Assembly (NCBI RefSeq): GCF_000239775.1
Contig: NZ_CAFI01000175.1
Coordinates: 1-61,787, forward strand
Source: Bradyrhizobium sp. ORS 375
GTDB taxonomy: Bacteria; Pseudomonadota; Alphaproteobacteria; Rhizobiales; Xanthobacteraceae
Direction of reading: 5' to 3'
DNA: 61,787 nucleotides
In this document: positions 9,496-19,134 of the stretch, in pieces
Numbering within the stretch: position 1 is the stretch's first letter
How the letters are laid out: the number at the start of each line of letters is the position of its first letter
Translations under genes and position numbers: made by a program
Notes under the pieces: model-generated
The model's database searches: none
What the model was told of the DNA's origin: nothing
What the model saw: the letters and a program-made list of their open reading frames with translations, nothing else

Positions 9496-11397
9496 ATGGG
9501 GGGAGGCCCGTCTTCACCGATGACGACGCGGTTCACGCGTCCTGTCGGCTCCATTGCCGACATCGTGACGCTGGAGCGGACGCCCTATGACGCGCTCGTA
9601 CCTGCTCGGAATCTTTACCACCTGTTCGAGGCGACCGCCCGATTGCATCCGGACCGGCAGGCACTGACCGTCCTGATACCCCGCGAATCCCGCGAAACCA
9701 GCCTCACGCACCGTCAATTGCTGGCCGACATATCCCGTGCGGCGAACTTGTTCAGGGCAGCCGGCATCAGACCGGATGGGCCGACCGTTGCATTTCTCTG
9801 CCCGAGCCTGCCACAAGTGTTTCCCGCCATGCTCGGCGCCCAGGTCGCCGGCGTCGCGAGTTCGATCAACTATCTGCTGAACGAGGACGCGATCGTCGAC
9901 CTCCTCGAAGCGCAGCATGCAGCGCTGCTCGTGATCCCTTCGGAAGCCGATGATCCGGCGATCTGGCACAAGGCGAACAAGGTCGCGGCGCGGGTCGGAT
10001 CTTTGCAAAAGATCCTTGTTCTAGGCGAGAGCCGCGACGCGAACGGCCGAATGGCCGTCTTTGACGAAGCCGCTTCGAGGCACGGAGATGCGCTCGATTT
10101 CGAACCGTCAAATGATCGGGGGGCGGTGTGCGCGCTCTTCCACACGGGAGGGACGACCGGACGTCCAAAGCTCGTCCGCCTGACACATGGCAACCAGATC
10201 CACGCCGCATGGGGCTTTGCCCAGGTTCACGGGCTCGACGAGTTGGACATCGTGCTGAACGGCTTTCCGCTGTTTCATGTCGGCGGCACCATGACGGCAG
10301 GCCTGTCGATTCTCGCCGCTGGCGGCCACGTGATCATTCCCTCACCCTACGGTCTGCGAGCCCCGGAGGTCATCCGCGACTATTGGTACACCGTCGCACG
10401 ACATCGCGTGACGATCGTGAGCGGCGTGCCGACCTCCATTGCGGCTTTGGCGGAGGTGCCGATCGCGTCCTGCGATATCAGCTCGGTCCGGATGGCGCTG
10501 ACCGGAGGTGCGGTGCTCCCGAAGGCGGTTGGTGACCGTTTCCAGGCCAGCACGGGAGTGAGGTTGTTCGAGACTTACGGGATGACGGAGACCGCGGCGG
10601 CGATCGCATTCAACCCCGGTCGCGGCGAGCCGCTTCGGGGCAGCGTCGGATTCAGGGCGCCGTTCTCGCGAACGAAGATCGTGGCACTGGACGATCCGGA
10701 GCTGAGGAAGGAGTGTCCTCCGCTCACGAGCGGGCTGGTGCTGGCCAAGGGCCCGCAGGTCTTCCCCGGATACGTCGATCCCACGCACAATGTTGGCGTC
10801 CTGACCGACGATGATTGGATCGTGACCGGTGATATCGGCTACCTCACCGCAGACGAGCGGCTGGTTCTCACAGGCCGGGAGAAGGACCTCATTGTTCGGA
10901 GCGGTCACAACATCGATCCCGCCGCCATTGAAGATGTCGCCAATGCATATCCTGGCGTGCAAATGAGCTCTGCCGTCGGCATGCCGGACGCCTACGCTGG
11001 CGAGGTGCCGATACTCTTCGTCGTGCCGTCGCCTGGGCAGACGATCGAGCTCGCGCGGCTCTGCGACTACCTCGAGCAGAATGTCCACGAGCCCCCCGCG
11101 CGCCCGAAGCGCGTGGTGGTGCTCGACGCGCTTCCAGTCACCGCCGTGGGCAAGATCTTCAAGCCGACGCTTCGCGATCTTGCCGTTCGGGAGAAGGTCC
11201 GGACGGAAGTCGATCGGATATTTGGTCCTGCAACCGTGGCAGACATCCAGGTCAACAAGGACGACAAGCTCAACACGGTGGTCTGCATTTCGGTCGAAAC
11301 GAATGACGAGGTCGCGCTGGGCCGGCTTGCAGAGAGCCTGTTGGCCTTGCCGCAGACCTATCGCATTGACGCGACCCCGCCACGCGGGCGGGCATAG
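9496..11397 (+). CDS. Acyl-CoA synthetase (AMP-forming)
   Basis: The 633-aa protein belongs to the ANL adenylating superfamily and should convert a carboxylic acid, ATP and CoA to acyl-CoA, AMP and PPi. The P-loop HTGGTTGRPK starts near residue 216, the A5 motif YGMTET near 361, and TGDIGY with the hinge motif LTGREKD follows near 444. The catalytic lysine lies in GKIFKPT near 552. An extra C-terminal stretch of about 80 residues follows the usual end. The ATG at 9496 is preceded by AAGGA at good spacing; an ATG at 9520 is an alternative. It leads an operon with a ribose-type ABC importer and two propeller lactonase-like proteins, so the imported compound, or an acid made from it, may be its substrate. 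That link is inferred. Confidence 0.88.
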   Translation: MGGGPSSPMTTRFTRPVGSIADIVTLERTPYDALVPARNLYHLFEATARLHPDRQALTVLIPRESRETSLTHRQLLADISRAANLFRAAGIRPDGPTVAFLCPSLPQVFPAMLGAQVAGVASSINYLLNEDAIVDLLEAQHAALLVIPSEADDPAIWHKANKVAARVGSLQKILVLGESRDANGRMAVFDEAASRHGDALDFEPSNDRGAVCALFHTGGTTGRPKLVRLTHGNQIHAAWGFAQVHGLDELDIVLNGFPLFHVGGTMTAGLSILAAGGHVIIPSPYGLRAPEVIRDYWYTVARHRVTIVSGVPTSIAALAEVPIASCDISSVRMALTGGAVLPKAVGDRFQASTGVRLFETYGMTETAAAIAFNPGRGEPLRGSVGFRAPFSRTKIVALDDPELRKECPPLTSGLVLAKGPQVFPGYVDPTHNVGVLTDDDWIVTGDIGYLTADERLVLTGREKDLIVRSGHNIDPAAIEDVANAYPGVQMSSAVGMPDAYAGEVPILFVVPSPGQTIELARLCDYLEQNVHEPPARPKRVVVLDALPVTAVGKIFKPTLRDLAVREKVRTEVDRIFGPATVADIQVNKDDKLNTVVCISVETNDEVALGRLAESLLALPQTYRIDATPPRGRA

Positions 11398-11416
11398 CTG
11401 GGAACTGGTGAGAGCA

Positions 11417-12391
11417 ATGATGAAGCACTTTCGGCTTGGCCAACAAGAGATCGTGTTCGCAGTCTTCGCGGCGCTTTTCCTGGCCTTCTCGATCTTCCTC
11501 AAAGGCTTTCTGACCGCCGACAACATGCTGACCCTGCTGCAGAACGTCGCCGTTCTCGGCATTCTCGGCCTGGCGATGGCCGTCGTCGTCATCGGGCGCG
11601 GCATCGATCTGTCGCTGATTGCATCGCTCGCGGTCCCCGGCGGGCTCGTCCTGCAAATGGTGCAGAACGGTCACTCCTTGCACGCCTCCTTGCTCGCCGC
11701 CGGCGTCCTGGCCGTCGCCATCGGCCTCGTCAACGGCTGGCTGATCGCCTATGCGGAGGTGCCGCCGCTGTTTGCAACGCTCGCGACCGGGCTGTTTGTT
11801 GCAGGACTTGGGCAAGCGGCGCTGTTCCAGCTCGACGTCGTCCAATGGAGCGACGGCATGGCGGGATTCGAGCGGCTCGGGCAGGGCAGCATCCTTGGCA
11901 TTCCGACATCGATCGTGATGTTTGCGATCGCCGCAATCGCGGTTTTCGTGCTGTTGCGTCAGACCCGTTGGGGCGCCTTTATCTATGCGGTCGGTGATAA
12001 TGCGTTCGCCGCGCGGGTGACCGGCATTCCCTCGCGCCCGATTGTCGTGCTGCAATATGTGCTTGCGGCGGTGATCGGCTGCTTTGCGGGTCTCGTGATG
12101 GCGGCATCCGTCAACTCGATGCCCACCCGGATCTTCAACTCGACCATGATCTATGACGTGATCCTCGTCGTGGTGCTCGGGGGCATTGGATTGTCCGGCG
12201 GCCGCGGCGGCGTCGTGAACGTCATCATCGGCACGCTGCTGATCGGGACCATGCTGAACGGCATGACGATTCTGGATATTCCCTATGCCGGACAGAATCT
12301 GATCAAGGGTGTCGTCCTGCTGATCGCGGTGATCACGGATACGATCTTGAATCCGCGAAACGAAGAAACGGCCCAGCAAGGCGACATCTAG
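11417..12391 (+). CDS. Ribose-type (CUT2) ABC transporter permease
   Basis: The 324-aa integral membrane protein is rich in hydrophobic helices and carries the CUT2 (RbsC/BPD_transp_2) signatures VVIGRGIDLS near residue 60 and YAVGDNAFAARVTGI near residue 190. The ATG at 11417 starts 19 bases after the acyl-CoA synthetase stop. The family forms the transmembrane channel with RbsA-type ATPases. It should pair with the fused permease at 13527 and the ATPase at 16732. The substrate is not predictable from the sequence. Confidence 0.9.
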   Translation: MMKHFRLGQQEIVFAVFAALFLAFSIFLKGFLTADNMLTLLQNVAVLGILGLAMAVVVIGRGIDLSLIASLAVPGGLVLQMVQNGHSLHASLLAAGVLAVAIGLVNGWLIAYAEVPPLFATLATGLFVAGLGQAALFQLDVVQWSDGMAGFERLGQGSILGIPTSIVMFAIAAIAVFVLLRQTRWGAFIYAVGDNAFAARVTGIPSRPIVVLQYVLAAVIGCFAGLVMAASVNSMPTRIFNSTMIYDVILVVVLGGIGLSGGRGGVVNVIIGTLLIGTMLNGMTILDIPYAGQNLIKGVVLLIAVITDTILNPRNEETAQQGDI

Positions 12392-12433
12392 CTCGGTTCG
12401 AAAAACCCAAACATCAAACGGGAGAAAACGACG

Positions 12434-13447
12434 ATGCGTACGCATAGCTTAGTAATTGGAAGTCTGGTGGCGGTGACGCTCGCGGCGGCTGCGGCGCCGG
12501 CGCTCGCGCAGCAGGGGCTTGACGAACCCTTTCAGAAGACCTTTCGCGAGGCGCTTGCCGGCAAGACGGTCGCCTACGTGCCAGTCGCAATGAATTTCGA
12601 TCTGACGGAGGGCTGGTACGCGGGCCTGAAGAAGGAGCTCGAGCCCTACGGCGTCAAGTTCGAGATCCGCGATCCCAACTGGAACACCAACGCAGGGGCG
12701 CAGGCCGTCACCTCGCTCATCTCTGAGAAGCCGGCGGTCATGGTGATCCACAATCCCGACGTCCAGACCTATGCCAAGCTGTTGCAGCGCGCCGAAAGCG
12801 AAGGGATCTACGTCATCCAGATCAACATGGGATCAGCCTATCGCAGCTCCGCGTTCGTCGGCGCGAACTGGATCGAGATCGGCGAACGCCAGACCGAAGG
12901 GGTGGTGAAGGCCTGCCAGGGCAAGTCGAACAAGATCGCGATCATTCAGGGGGCGCTGTCCGCGGCCGCCAGTGCCTACACACTCAAGGGCGTCGAGAAC
13001 GTTCTCGCCAAGCATCCTGAAATCAAGGTGGTGTCGAGCCAGGCGGCCGATTGGGATGCGGCGAAAGCCAAGGCCATCACACAGACGGTCCTGAAGCAGA
13101 ATCCCGACCTGTGCGGCATCGTGGGCTTCTGGGATGGCATGGATATCGGAACTGCCGCTGCGATCAAGGAGGCGGGGCTCACCGGCAAGGTCTTCCTTGC
13201 AACATCGGGCGGTGGAGAGCGCAAGGGCGCCTGCGAGCTCGTGAAGAACGGCTCGTTCGACCTGAACATGAGCTACGACGTGCCGACGCAGGCGGCGCAG
13301 ATGGCCGGAACGATCAAGTGGCTGCTGTCCTCGGGGGTAAAGGCGGGCTCGGTCAAGGGCTTCGAATACAGCACGCTCATTCCCATCACGAAGGAGAACG
13401 CAGACTCCCAGACGTCGTGCTGGAACCTCTCCGACCTCAAGAAGTGA
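12434..13447 (+). CDS. Periplasmic sugar-type substrate-binding protein
   Basis: The 337-aa protein starts with a clear Sec signal peptide, cleaved after APALA-Q near residue 25, followed by a periplasmic-binding-protein type 1 fold (Peripla_BP_4). Typical segments are TVAYVPVAMNFDLTEGWYAG near 47 and a DWDAAKAKAITQ motif near 203, as in ribose- and autoinducer-binding proteins. GGGAG-like spacing before the ATG supports the start. It lies between the two permease genes of the same operon, so it is the importer's receptor. The ligand is unknown. Confidence 0.9.
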   Translation: MRTHSLVIGSLVAVTLAAAAAPALAQQGLDEPFQKTFREALAGKTVAYVPVAMNFDLTEGWYAGLKKELEPYGVKFEIRDPNWNTNAGAQAVTSLISEKPAVMVIHNPDVQTYAKLLQRAESEGIYVIQINMGSAYRSSAFVGANWIEIGERQTEGVVKACQGKSNKIAIIQGALSAAASAYTLKGVENVLAKHPEIKVVSSQAADWDAAKAKAITQTVLKQNPDLCGIVGFWDGMDIGTAAAIKEAGLTGKVFLATSGGGERKGACELVKNGSFDLNMSYDVPTQAAQMAGTIKWLLSSGVKAGSVKGFEYSTLIPITKENADSQTSCWNLSDLKK

Positions 13448-13461
13448 CGACGCTCCGCGGC

Positions 13462-13488
13462 GCGCGTTCCGGCTCAGCCGGAACGCGC
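13462..13488 (+). terminator. Intercistronic hairpin after the binding-protein gene
   Basis: A perfect 12-bp stem (GCGCGTTCCGGC at 13462-13473, complement at 13477-13488) closes a 3-nt loop, 14 bases after the binding-protein stop. No T-run follows. Such hairpins often stabilise binding-protein mRNA and reduce expression of the downstream membrane components. Confidence 0.6.
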
Positions 13489-13526
13489 CTCATGACGATT
13501 GCATAGGCAGTACCCATGGAAGGCAG

Positions 13527-15644
13527 ATGCGCGACACATTGACTCGGCTGCGATATCGCTACTGGCCCGACCATCTTCTCGGCGAGATCCTGTCCAAGAG
13601 GTGGACCGAAACTGCCGTTCCGGTGCTTCTGCTCCTGATCGTCGGCTTCGCATTGAGCCGGGTCCTGGAGCACTTTCTATCGCCCGCGAGCCTCGCCGAC
13701 ACTGCGCGCCAGGCTGGAGAGATTGGTTTCATTGGCCTCGGAATGGCGCTTGTGGTCATCGTCGGCGGCATCGACCTGTCGGTCGGATCGATGTTTGCCC
13801 TGACGGATTTCTGCGCGCTCTATCTCCTCGACGTTCTCAATTGGCCCGTTCCTGCAGTGGTGGTGGCGACCATGGTCGTCGGCGGGCTGCTTGGCGCCGT
13901 GAACGGACTCTTAATCGGATATCTGAGACTTCGCGCCTTCATCGCCACGCTGATCACGCTGATCATCTATCGCTCGGCGTTCGATCTGCTGATTCAACGC
14001 TATTCGAATGCCATCGCGTCATCGCTTCCAGATATCCCCTCGTGGGATTTCATTGGCGGCGGGGATGTTCTGGGAATCCCGAGCGTCGCGCTGCTGTATG
14101 TCGTCGTCGCCATCGTCGGCCACGTCTTTCTGACGCGGCTGCGGCCCGGCTGGCACATCACGGCGATCGGCGGATCGCGCCGCTCGGCCTACAATTCCGG
14201 CATTCCGGTGCGGCGGACCATCGCGCTCTGCTACGTCGCGAGCGGCGTTCTGACCAGCATCGGTGCGCTGTTCTTTGCCGCCCGGCTCGGAACCGTAGGC
14301 GGCGACATCGGCGTCGGCCTCGAGGTGATCGTCCTGACTGCGACCGTCCTCGGCGGCATCACGCTCGGCGGTGGCAAGGGGTCGGTCGTCAAGTCGCTGG
14401 TCGGTGTGCTCATCGTCCTCCTGATGACCAACGGCTTGACCGCGATGAACGCGCGTGGCGGCGTCAATCGTATGGCCCTTGCAACGATCCTCCTGGCGGC
14501 CGCGATGGTCGATATCCGTTGGCAGAAGAATCGCACGCGGATCATCAGCAAGGTCTACGTTGCACCGACCTATCATGCGCTGCCGCCACCGCCTCCAACC
14601 GAGATCGGAAAGGGCGGACCGTTCGAGCAGAATGACAAGCTTCGCGACGTGTCCCTCATTGGGCTCGGGCGGATCGAGGCGCCCGAAGACGTCATCCTCG
14701 ATCGCAACGACGTGCTCTATGCCGGCTCCCGTCACGGCGACATCATCCGCTTCTATCCGCCGGACTATGAGCGGATGGAGGTCTTCGCTCATATCGGCGG
14801 CCAGCCGCTCGGAATGGCGTTCGACAGCCAGGACAATCTCTACGTCTGCATCGGCGGTATGGGTCTCTACCGCATCGCGCCCGAGGGAACCGTGGAGAAG
14901 GCGACCGATGAAACCAACCGCAGCCTGTATTCGGTGAATGACGACAGCCGGCTGCGGCTCGCTGACGACCTCGATATTACCGATGACGGCCTGATCTTCT
15001 TCTCGGAAGCAACTGTTCGCTACGAGATGGATGAGTGGCCGATCGACGGGCTTGAAGCGCGCGGCAACGGTCGCATTATCTGCTACGACACCAAGAGCGG
15101 AACGACCCAGACCGTGCTACGCGGACTTAAGTTTCCGAACGGCGTCGCTGTTGCCAGCGACGGTCAGTCGATCTTGTTCGCGGAGACCTTCGGCTGCTCG
15201 ATCAAGCGATACTGGTTCGCTGGTCCGAAGAAAGGCGCGGTCGAGACCGTCATGGACAACCTGCCGGGCTATCCCGACAACATCAACCTGGCGTCGGATG
15301 GCAATTACTGGCTGGCGCTGGTCGGCATGCGCAGCCCTTCGCTCGACTTGGCGTGGAAGATGCCGGGCTTCCGGCGGCGCATGGCCAAGCGGGTGCCGAT
15401 CGACGAGTGGCTATTCCCGAACATCAACACCGGGTGCGTCGTCAAATTCAACGAGCAGGGCCAGATCCTGGAATCTCTCTGGGACCTTAAGGGCGTCAAT
15501 CATCCAATGATCACCTCGATGCGGGAACATCGCGGCTATCTCTATCTCGGCGGCATCGCCAACAATCGGATCGGGCGCATCAAGCTGGAAAACGCCGATC
15601 CCGATTTCGTTCACTACGACAGGCGCTGGAGGAGGCATTCGTGA
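13527..15644 (+). CDS. Fusion: ribose-type ABC permease and SMP-30/strictosidine-synthase-like beta-propeller
   Basis: The 705-aa protein has two parts. Residues about 1-335 form a CUT2 permease with hydrophobic helices and the signature VVIVGGIDLSVGSMFAL near 80. Residues about 365-705 form a six-bladed propeller of the SMP-30/gluconolactonase/strictosidine-synthase (APMAP-like) type, with FPNGVAVASDGQSILFAET and GYPDNINLASDGNYWLA as family motifs. A Pro-rich linker (PPPPP near 353) joins them. There is no stop or frameshift between the parts. Propellers of this family hydrolyse lactones or phosphoesters, or bind small metabolites. The fusion would place the propeller at the membrane next to the channel, on the cytoplasmic side if the permease has the usual topology. 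Role and substrate are inferred. Confidence 0.88.
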   Translation: MRDTLTRLRYRYWPDHLLGEILSKRWTETAVPVLLLLIVGFALSRVLEHFLSPASLADTARQAGEIGFIGLGMALVVIVGGIDLSVGSMFALTDFCALYLLDVLNWPVPAVVVATMVVGGLLGAVNGLLIGYLRLRAFIATLITLIIYRSAFDLLIQRYSNAIASSLPDIPSWDFIGGGDVLGIPSVALLYVVVAIVGHVFLTRLRPGWHITAIGGSRRSAYNSGIPVRRTIALCYVASGVLTSIGALFFAARLGTVGGDIGVGLEVIVLTATVLGGITLGGGKGSVVKSLVGVLIVLLMTNGLTAMNARGGVNRMALATILLAAAMVDIRWQKNRTRIISKVYVAPTYHALPPPPPTEIGKGGPFEQNDKLRDVSLIGLGRIEAPEDVILDRNDVLYAGSRHGDIIRFYPPDYERMEVFAHIGGQPLGMAFDSQDNLYVCIGGMGLYRIAPEGTVEKATDETNRSLYSVNDDSRLRLADDLDITDDGLIFFSEATVRYEMDEWPIDGLEARGNGRIICYDTKSGTTQTVLRGLKFPNGVAVASDGQSILFAETFGCSIKRYWFAGPKKGAVETVMDNLPGYPDNINLASDGNYWLALVGMRSPSLDLAWKMPGFRRRMAKRVPIDEWLFPNINTGCVVKFNEQGQILESLWDLKGVNHPMITSMREHRGYLYLGGIANNRIGRIKLENADPDFVHYDRRWRRHS

Positions 15645-16735
15645 TCGCCGCCATCCGTGAATTCGCGAACCGCTTGCTCGGCCGTGGTGATGCGACCATC
15701 ACTGTTCCGTCGTTCGACGGGGCGCTGAAGGCCAATCAAATGCTGGAGGCAGCCGAAACGCTCCTCGAATGTGAAGCACCGGAGGATATTGTGTCCGACG
15801 GCCGTTCGCTTCTCATCGCCGACGGCGAGCGGCTTCTGCGATGGGCCGGATCGTCGCCTACGGAAGTCCGCAGGTTCGAGCGGCCGATCTCCGCGCTGGC
15901 CGTCCTTCCGTCCGGCGGTGTCGCCATTGCCATTAACGGGACTGAGGTTCATATCTATGAGACCCTCACCACTCAGACGCCGGTCTCGACATTCACCGGT
16001 GAGTTGCGCGCCGTCAACGCGCTTGCGCTCGCGGCCGACGGCGCCCTGATCGCAACCGATGGTTCGTCATCGTATAAGGTCGACGATTGGGCGCGTGACC
16101 TGATGGAGCTCGGTGACACCGGCCGTGTCTTCAGGCTCGATCCGCGGACGCGGGCGATGCAGCAGCTCGCGGGCGGGCTTCGCTACGCCTTCGGTGCCGT
16201 CGCAAACGGCAACGACGTGCTCGTCAGTGAAAGCTGGCGGCACCGTCTGGTCTCGATCGCACCTGACGGCACCCGCAGGGTCGTGCTTGATCACCTGCCG
16301 GTCTATCCCTCCCGGCTTGCACCGGCGCATGGCGGCGGCTTCTGGCTGACCGCCTTTATCGCCCGCACGCAACTGGTCGAGTTCGTGCTGCGCGAACCGG
16401 CCTACCGGCGCCGCATGATTGCTGAGATCGAGCCTGACTATTGGGTGGCACCACGGCTCAGGTCCGGCCAGTCCTTCAAGGAGCCGCTGCAGGGGGCGCA
16501 CATCAAGACCATGGGTGTCATGAAGCCGTGGGCTCCCCCACGGTCGTATGGACTTGTCATCCGGCTCGGTGCCGACGGATTGCCGCGTCATTCGCTGCAT
16601 AGCCGGGCTGATGGCGTCAATCACGGCATCGTCGCTGCCGTCGAATTCGGCGGCGACCTGGTCATGATCGCAAAGGGGCCAGGCAGGGTCCTCAGGCTGC
16701 CCCTTGCAACCCTCGGCCAGGAGCTACTGCCATGA
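15641..16735 (+). CDS. SMP-30/strictosidine-synthase-like beta-propeller protein
   Basis: The 364-aa protein repeats propeller-type segments (LRYAFGAVANGNDVLVSESW, VYPSRLAPAHGGGFWLTAF) that parallel those of the fused propeller upstream, so the two are probably duplicates. There is no signal peptide or membrane helix, suggesting a cytoplasmic protein. The GTG start overlaps the previous stop (GTGA) and follows a strong GGAGGAGG ribosome-binding site. It may be a lactonase acting on the imported substrate. Which residues bind metal is not clear by eye. Confidence 0.75.
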   Translation: MIAAIREFANRLLGRGDATITVPSFDGALKANQMLEAAETLLECEAPEDIVSDGRSLLIADGERLLRWAGSSPTEVRRFERPISALAVLPSGGVAIAINGTEVHIYETLTTQTPVSTFTGELRAVNALALAADGALIATDGSSSYKVDDWARDLMELGDTGRVFRLDPRTRAMQQLAGGLRYAFGAVANGNDVLVSESWRHRLVSIAPDGTRRVVLDHLPVYPSRLAPAHGGGFWLTAFIARTQLVEFVLREPAYRRRMIAEIEPDYWVAPRLRSGQSFKEPLQGAHIKTMGVMKPWAPPRSYGLVIRLGADGLPRHSLHSRADGVNHGIVAAVEFGGDLVMIAKGPGRVLRLPLATLGQELLP

Positions 16736-18228
16736 GCGAGGTGATCCTCTCCCTGTCCAAGGCAACCAAGCTGTATGCCGGTGTGCCGGCGATCGAGGGC
16801 GTCGATTTCGAGCTGAGGCGGGGCGAGATCCACGCCTTGGTCGGCGAAAATGGCGCAGGCAAGTCGACGCTGACCAAGGTCATGGCCGGCGTCGTCTCCT
16901 TGACATCAGGTGCAATGACGGTGGATGGCGTGGCGGTGTCTCCGAGAACGCCGCTGGAGGCGCGGCATCTTGGCATCGCCATGGTGTTTCAGGAAAACAG
17001 TCTCGTGCCGACGATGACTGTGGCGCAGAACCTGTTTCTCGGCCAGGAGAGATTTTACAATCGGCTGCGCGGCATCTACATCGCGGCTCAGCAATTCCTT
17101 CAATCGCTCAACTTCGACGTCGCGCCGACGGCGACCGTCGGCGGCTTGGGCGCGGCCAAGAAGCAGATGGTCGAAATCGCCCGCGCCGTGCTGCACAAGG
17201 CGAAAGTCATCATTTTTGACGAACCGACGGCAACGCTCACGCCAGAGGAGAAGAAGTATTTCTTCGATTTGGTGCGGGATTTGAAGAGGCGCGGGGTTTC
17301 GATCGTCTTCATCTCGCACGCTCTTGAGGAGGCCTTGCTATTGGCCGATCGCATCACCGTCCTGCGGGACGGCAAGCACGTCGTCACCGACGACGCCTCG
17401 AGATTTGATCGCGCACGCATCGTTCAGGCCATGGTCGGACGAAACCTATCAAACACGCTCTATGGTGTGCGGAAGGACAAAGTGCGGCCGGCGGGCCGGC
17501 GGGTGCTGACAATACAGAATCTCAAAATGGCGCCGATGGTCAGGAACACCTCATTGTCGGTGTTCGCGGGCCAGATCACGGGTGTGTTCGGACTGGTCGG
17601 CTCGGGCCGCACCGAGACATTCAAGATCGTCTCGGGCATTCTGAAGCGCGATTTCTTTCACGGTGGAGAAATTTTTCTCAATGATAAATCTGTACGATAC
17701 CGCGTGCCCGCGCCGGCCGTGAAAGCCGGAATCGCCTACGTCACCGAAGACCGCAAGGTGGAGGGCTTTTTCGAGACGGCCTCGATCACGCGCAACATCT
17801 ATTTGGGTCTGCTTGCCAAGTTCCCGGGAGGACGAGCCTGGTTGTCGCGTCGCGAAAGAAATGAGGTCGGCAAGACCTGGATCGAACGTCTCAAGGTTCG
17901 CGCCATCGGCGACGAGGTCAAGGTTGTTGAGCTTTCAGGCGGAAATCAGCAGAAGGTTGTCATCGCCAAATCCTTGATTCAGGATCCGGAGCTGATCATC
18001 TTCGACGAGCCGACGCGCGGGGTCGACGTCGGAGCCATCGTCGAAATTCACGAGTTGATCAACAGACTCGCCGATGAAGGCAGAGCCGTGGTCGTGATAT
18101 CCTCCTATCTTCCGGAAGTTATGGCGCTATCCGATCGGATCCTGGTCTCGAGGCAAGGCAAGGTCGTCGAAGAATTTTCGGCAATCGAAGCGACCGAAGA
18201 GAAGATCATGTATGCCGCCATCCACTGA
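16732..18228 (+). CDS. RbsA-type ABC importer ATP-binding protein (two NBDs)
   Basis: The 498-aa protein has two fused nucleotide-binding domains. The first has Walker A GENGAGKST near residue 38, a Q-loop (MVFQEN), a divergent signature LGAAKKQMVEIA near 141 and Walker B VIIFDEPTA near 158. The second has the degenerate Walker A usual in this family (GLVGSGRTE near 285), a canonical LSGGNQQK signature and LIIFDEPTRGVD. This is the standard RbsA/XylG layout. The ATG overlaps the preceding stop (ATGA). It completes the importer with the permeases at 11417 and 13527 and the receptor at 12434. Confidence 0.92.
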   Translation: MSEVILSLSKATKLYAGVPAIEGVDFELRRGEIHALVGENGAGKSTLTKVMAGVVSLTSGAMTVDGVAVSPRTPLEARHLGIAMVFQENSLVPTMTVAQNLFLGQERFYNRLRGIYIAAQQFLQSLNFDVAPTATVGGLGAAKKQMVEIARAVLHKAKVIIFDEPTATLTPEEKKYFFDLVRDLKRRGVSIVFISHALEEALLLADRITVLRDGKHVVTDDASRFDRARIVQAMVGRNLSNTLYGVRKDKVRPAGRRVLTIQNLKMAPMVRNTSLSVFAGQITGVFGLVGSGRTETFKIVSGILKRDFFHGGEIFLNDKSVRYRVPAPAVKAGIAYVTEDRKVEGFFETASITRNIYLGLLAKFPGGRAWLSRRERNEVGKTWIERLKVRAIGDEVKVVELSGGNQQKVVIAKSLIQDPELIIFDEPTRGVDVGAIVEIHELINRLADEGRAVVVISSYLPEVMALSDRILVSRQGKVVEEFSAIEATEEKIMYAAIH

Positions 18229-19134
18229 ACTGGCCGCGGCCTCCGATCGATCGGATCCCGTCAAGCGAACCCACTCCGTGCTGGAAATATGCCGGATCGG
18301 CGTCACGGTGATTTCCCGGCTCGGGGACGCGGGGCACCGCCTCGACAGGGCGCAGGCTCGCCCCTCCGGTCTGGACTCCTGGCGAAGGCCGCGCCTGAGC
18401 GCCGTCAACTCTGCGGGCCCGACCTTGCTGAAGCGGCCCGCGTCGAGATCCCAAGCAACTTTCTGCACTCGTCATCGAGATGCATATCTGCTTAAGGCGC
18501 GTTGTACTTGGGGGCGCCGGAGCAGTCATGGTCGTCTGACGCTCTGACCGCGCGACGATACCTTCAATCGACAGTGATTGCTTCTCCTTACGGCCTCCTG
18601 ATTGGTCGTGCTTGTCGGCGTTCAGGTAATGGTAGAAGGCGCCTGATCGGAACAGCCCTGGTTCGTGCTGCCGCATTGCACCGGTCGTTCGACGACGAGC
18701 TGTCCCTGCCAATCTCGCTGCACACCTGACCACGGTCGCTACTCGGTCCAGCGAGGATCACAGCAGCCTAGAGGCCGCACCGCACTCGTTCTCGAGCAGA
18801 TTGATCTGGATTGTGAGCGTTGAGCGAGAGGGCATCAAGCTCCGACGGCGAGATCGTCGCAGCCCTGCTCGAACCGGCAGACCCTGTCCGCTCGGATTTC
18901 GACTATCCCAGGCATTCCGCTGGGCTTGATTCACGTTTGCCGGCCGAGAGAATTGTCGGCACACGCTTTTCTTTCCGGTGGTTTCCAATCTTACGCCAGT
19001 CATTCCGCGTCTCTTGTGCCACCTCAGTTCAACATGTCTCTCCTGTCAGCTGATTGGGGCAGCGACACACCTTGCCTCGTGATGGCGTGATCTGGTCGAA
19101 GGCCGGCTGCGCCTCGATCGCCTGGGCGCAACGC
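18229..19134. other. Gene-free junction between cargo 1 and the DUF736 gene
   Basis: About 900 bases without a gene I can support. The open frames here are short, lack ribosome-binding sites and show no family motifs. Base composition stays high-GC. It marks the right edge of cargo 1. Confidence 0.5.
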
